From CAYRWR01 sp964537555 (GTDB lineage: Bacteria; Spirochaetota; Brevinematia; Brevinematales; CAYRWR01): a stretch of DNA of 64,000 nucleotides. Position numbers and translations under genes: made by a program. Every line of letters begins with the position of its first letter. Positions within the stretch are counted from its first letter, which is position 1. This document shows positions 61,670-64,000 of the stretch, piece after piece. The notes beneath the pieces are model-generated. The model ran no database searches. It was not told the DNA's origin and saw only the letters and a list, made by a program, of their open reading frames with translations. The stretch is taken from assembly GCA_964537555.1 (NCBI GenBank), contig CAZIAD010000001.1, positions 112,145-176,144 of the forward strand. Direction: 5' to 3'.

Positions 61670-63019
61670 TCAGACAAGAACAGGCTCAGAGTTTACAGCA
61701 CATCTTTTATTTTCCACCGGTGGTGAGTGAGCGAACGGCGGTAGATTCTTTTTCCTGAGATGCTCCAGGATTTGCTTACAGGACACAGGGTCTGTGATGA
61801 TAGATACCATGGTCATCTCTGATCCGCAATGAGGGCACTCCAGAGCATCGACTTCATACACCTTGCTGATGAGTCTGGCCCATGTCTGAGCAGATATCTT
61901 CTGCTTGTCGGTCATAGTGATAATCTCTCCAGGAGAGTCTGGAAGTTCTGATACTTCCTCCCGGGGCTGGACACGGAACCTGTCCAGACGACCTGTCTCA
62001 TTGTCTTTACCCCTGGTCCGACTGGAATAGACGCCGTAGTACCGAATGAGATGTTTGCCCTTGGGTGGAATATGCTGAGTGAGTTCAGCTATGAAGTCGA
62101 CTGCTGAAAACAGCTTCACATTCTCTCCGAAATACTGGTTATACTTAGTCAGATACAGGACTTGAGACTTCTCAGGGACATAGTGTATCTTCTTGAGTGA
62201 GACAGGATGGCGGGAGATATACTGGCTGATACTCTCTCTCACTTTCTGAGCTCCTGAGAGCATGCGAACAGAATCGTCCACCGTAAAGCCGGAGTGTTTC
62301 CATCCTAGCATACTTCGGAACAGCTTCTCCTGTAAGATCTCCTTCCGGCTGAACAGACGCATCACTGCCTGACGGAATACCTCGTTGATAGTCGGAAGAT
62401 CGACATGGGGGACATGATAGAAATCCCCCTTTTCATCAATGCCACCTTCCAGTACAATGCAGTGCCAATGGGGATTGAACCTGAGCATATCACCGTAAGT
62501 CTGAAAGGCACTCACTACTCCGGTGTCCAGTTCCTTCCCAGTAACACCAGAGTAGTATCTCGTGAGTATCAGGGCTATCAGGCGAGACACCTCTGCAAAT
62601 AGCTTCTTATCATGACGGAAGAAAGGACGCAGTATCTTCGGTACCGTGAACACAAATTGACGGTGAGGCAGTTTAAGCAGGGTCTCCTGAGTCATACGCT
62701 CGGAGAAAAGGAGTAAGCGTTTCTGGTGACAGGAAGGGCAGAGATACCACTGCTTGCAGGAAAAGGGACGGAAATACTCATAACCGCAGTCGTCGTTACT
62801 ACACTTGATCCGGGCCATTCCCAGTGAGTAGTCACCACATTCCAGAAACTTGTCCACACAGTCGGCTATGCGATTGAGACTGAACCTGCCGTAGTCTGCG
62901 GCATAGTTCTCTTCATAGGACAGGGAGAAAGCATCTATATGGTCAGACAGAATGGTTTGCAGGATATTCCCGCCTCTGGGTTGGTATTGCCCCTTAAGGA
63001 TCTGTGTTACATGTCGCAC
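61670..63019 (-). CDS. IS91-family (HUH, rolling-circle type) transposase
   Basis: 449 residues, starting at GTG behind AAGGA. An N-terminal zinc-binding region (CSNDDCGYEY ... CPSCHQKR), HRQFVFTVPKILRPFF, the HUH-type motif FNPHWHCIVLEGG with its two His, a Tyr-containing region (VLYLTKYNQYF; HLIRYYGVYSSRTRG) and a C-terminal CPHCGSEM finger followed by KQILEHLRK. This is the plan of IS91/IS801/IS1294 transposases, which cut one strand and move by rolling-circle replication, sometimes carrying neighbouring DNA. The frame is complete. It is next to erm(B), with its 3' end facing the resistance gene. Confidence 0.92.
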   Translation of the reverse strand: MRHVTQILKGQYQPRGGNILQTILSDHIDAFSLSYEENYAADYGRFSLNRIADCVDKFLECGDYSLGMARIKCSNDDCGYEYFRPFSCKQWYLCPSCHQKRLLLFSERMTQETLLKLPHRQFVFTVPKILRPFFRHDKKLFAEVSRLIALILTRYYSGVTGKELDTGVVSAFQTYGDMLRFNPHWHCIVLEGGIDEKGDFYHVPHVDLPTINEVFRQAVMRLFSRKEILQEKLFRSMLGWKHSGFTVDDSVRMLSGAQKVRESISQYISRHPVSLKKIHYVPEKSQVLYLTKYNQYFGENVKLFSAVDFIAELTQHIPPKGKHLIRYYGVYSSRTRGKDNETGRLDRFRVQPREEVSELPDSPGEIITMTDKQKISAQTWARLISKVYEVDALECPHCGSEMTMVSIITDPVSCKQILEHLRKKNLPPFAHSPPVENKRCAVNSEPVLV

Positions 63020-63141
63020 ATATTCCTTAATCGCTGGGAATTGTCAAATGGTGTCAAGAACGGTGAAAACAGAGAAAATATTTGCCAGAGAGGGGGAAAG
63101 GTACTACAATAGGTACGACAGGGCTGTACGACAACCACGTC

Positions 63142-63200
63142 ACATAACTTCGCTCATGTCGCCAGGCTATATGCCCAGCGCATAAGCGAGCACGTTATGG
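63142..63200 (+). other. attC-like recombination site A
   Basis: Imperfect palindrome of 59 bp: outer CATAAC (63143-63148) and GTTATG (63194-63199), inner TTCGCTCATG / CATAAGCGAG, and a small central hairpin GGCTATATGCC. A few bases stay unpaired on one side (for example CAC before GTTATG), as in attC sites, where such bases set the strand used. The cassette joint would fall between G and TT at 63194/63195. Confidence 0.7.
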
Positions 63201-63204
63201 GAAA

Positions 63205-63672
63205 TTGAAAATTATTATGGAGATAGGTTTGCATAAAATCAAGAAGAGATTTCGGGAATTCAATTTGTGGGCAAAAATTTTATTGATTTTTCTTTCTCTT
63301 TTACTTGGAGCTGCATCCTGGAATCATCTCAAGGATTTGATTCTACATGGGATATTGCCCTATTCTACACTCTATAATGCCCCTATGATTCTAAATATTT
63401 ATTGGACATCGCTTACCATTTTTGATCCGATAGGTATTGGGCTACTACTTACAAGACCAAGAATTGGATTATGGTATGTAACGGTTTTAATCACTACAAA
63501 TGTAATGATAAATAGCTATGCGAGCTATCCATATTTTAACCTTACTGTATTGAATAATGCTTGGCTACATCAGCAAATGGTGTATGGAATATTGATGTTG
63601 ATTTCAACACCACTAATTCTTTTATCTCACCGTAATATGGATAAAAGAAATATTGAAACTTCCCATAACTAA
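63205..63672 (+). CDS. Cassette-encoded four-helix membrane protein
   Basis: Up to 155 residues, AT-rich, with four hydrophobic helices (ILLIFLSLLLGAASW, MILNIYWTSLTIFDPIGIGLL, LWYVTVLITTNVMI and YGILMLISTPLILL). No family recognised. The start is either TTG 63205 or ATG 63217; neither has a strong ribosome binding site, as is common in gene cassettes. Its stop codon lies inside the downstream attC-like site, and the gene nearly fills the 519-bp segment between the two sites: the standard build of an integron cassette. Confidence 0.7.
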   Translation: MKIIMEIGLHKIKKRFREFNLWAKILLIFLSLLLGAASWNHLKDLILHGILPYSTLYNAPMILNIYWTSLTIFDPIGIGLLLTRPRIGLWYVTVLITTNVMINSYASYPYFNLTVLNNAWLHQQMVYGILMLISTPLILLSHRNMDKRNIETSHN

Positions 63673-63720
63673 GCCCATTCGCCATGCTTAGGCCCGGCGC
63701 ATAGGCGACTTCGTTATATG
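63663..63720 (+). other. attC-like recombination site B
   Basis: Outer CCATAAC (63663-63669) and GTTATAT (63713-63719), inner TCGCC-ATGC / GCGCATAGGCGA arms, central GGCCCG loop. The stop codon TAA of the cassette gene is at 63670-63672, within the site. The GTTATATGCC end begins repeat copy 2. Confidence 0.7.
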
Positions 63721-63816
63721 CCAGGCCGAGCGCAGAGGGCCATGGTGGGAATGACAAATCTTGGTTTGTACGACCCGCCCAAGGATGCCCGGCGTCCATG
63801 CCGGGCTTTGTACGAC
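63713..63816 (+). repeat. Repeat copy 2: GTTATATGCC unit with hairpin
   Basis: Partner of 59398-59489. Here the hairpin GCCCGGC-GTCCAT-GCCGGGC (63787-63806) is itself enclosed by a direct repeat TTTGTACGAC (63765-63774 and 63807-63816). The same GTACGAC word is also doubled at 63113-63132, just left of attC-like site A. Confidence 0.8.
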
Positions 63817-63840
63817 AAGATCAAAATATTGAATTATAAT
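63812..63840 (+). promoter_or_regulatory. Possible promoter of the last cassette gene
   Basis: ACGACA (63812-63817), 17 bp, TATAAT (63835-63840), 34 bp before the ATG. The -35 lies in the direct repeat that flanks the hairpin. Confidence 0.4.
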
Positions 63841-63874
63841 TTAATTTTCTTAAAGTAAGTCTTAAGGGGTAGTA

Positions 63875-64000
63875 ATGGAAAACTCTAAGATGCTTGCCTC
63901 AGTAGCCGTATTTCGAGATTTGGTTGATAATAAAAAGGATGTATATGATGCCCTTGCAGAATTTATCAAATCTGTAATTTTAATTGAACGAAAAAGATCA
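63875..64000 (+). CDS. Start of a further cassette gene (runs off the window)
   Basis: 42 codons from ATG 63875, behind AAGGGG: begins MENSKMLASVAVFRDLVDNK and continues helical and charged. Too short to assign. It is in the same orientation as the preceding cassette gene, as expected in an array. Confidence 0.6.
   Translation, partial: MENSKMLASVAVFRDLVDNKKDVYDALAEFIKSVILIERKRS

Larger units (their letters stand above)
61466..63110 (-). mobile_element. IS91-family insertion element (ends approximate)
   Basis: The transposase gene plus non-coding flanks of ~200 and ~90 bp. IS91 elements have no terminal inverted repeats and make no target duplication, so the limits are estimates: left edge where the P-loop kinase fragment stops, right edge before the GTACGAC repeats and the attC-like site. 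Confidence 0.55.

Noticed and set aside
63017..63142. Terminal inverted repeats or target duplication of the insertion element
   Set aside because: None found, and none is expected for an IS91-type element, so its edges are left approximate.

Overview
The window reads as a chromosomal segment of a diderm, lipoprotein-rich, chemotactic bacterium, most likely a spirochaete (Spirochaetota). This is inferred from the many short lipoproteins with loose lipoboxes, the tandem chemoreceptors, the outer-membrane barrel proteins and the murJ-HAD-ribF-rpsO-pnp order; there is no rRNA or marker set here to prove it. From about 1 to 58,230 the sequence is gene-dense and of one style, with moderate GC. Many start sites have a sigma70-type promoter (TTGAxx, 17 bp, TAxxxT) and a GGAGG-like ribosome binding site.

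Layout of the backbone. 1-6.9 kb: lipoprotein end, mscS-type channel with a paraoxonase-like propeller, lspA, the GTPase der with two DUF3784 membrane proteins. 7-15.3 kb: Asp-box lipoprotein, class 3 lipase, ribA, quinone oxidoreductase, MATE pump, ankyrin lipoprotein, methyltransferase. 15.3-23.6 kb: mostly exported proteins of unknown role, a TPR/HExxH peptidase, a HAD phosphatase, tRNA-Thr(CGT), a SpeD-like protein, and an outer-membrane/TPR pair. 23.7-28.5 kb: two tandem chemoreceptors, a lipoprotein and a small protein. 28.5-40.6 kb: a long minus-strand gene train (CsgG-like, murJ, HAD, ribF, rpsO, DUF2156, pnp, two lipoproteins, mfd). 40.6-58.2 kb: pta, tldE/tldD, a decayed methyltransferase, an E2-like acyltransferase, a stand-alone AICAR transformylase, CapA, a large TPR protein, TraB/GumN, RDD, ankyrin, acylphosphatase and an oligopeptide-type ABC ATPase.

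The last 5.7 kb is quite different and is the most interesting part. It starts with about 0.85 kb of GC-rich, hairpin-rich DNA without a credible gene. It then holds a mosaic of acquired AT-rich pieces: a truncated streptomycin nucleotidyltransferase gene (ANT(6)-Ib-like), the last 80-odd codons of a Gram-positive plasmid topoisomerase, a complete erm(B) macrolide/lincosamide/streptogramin-B resistance gene with its known downstream palindrome and small ORF, a fragment of a P-loop kinase, and an IS91-family HUH transposase. To the right are two attC-like imperfect palindromes that enclose one 0.52-kb gene cassette (a four-helix membrane protein), and the start of a further cassette. A ~100-bp repeat containing a covarying hairpin occurs at both ends of this mosaic. 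The simplest reading is that the right end of the window enters an integron cassette array and that a Gram-positive resistance block was placed in or beside it, plausibly by the IS91-type element. No integron integrase gene is in the window.
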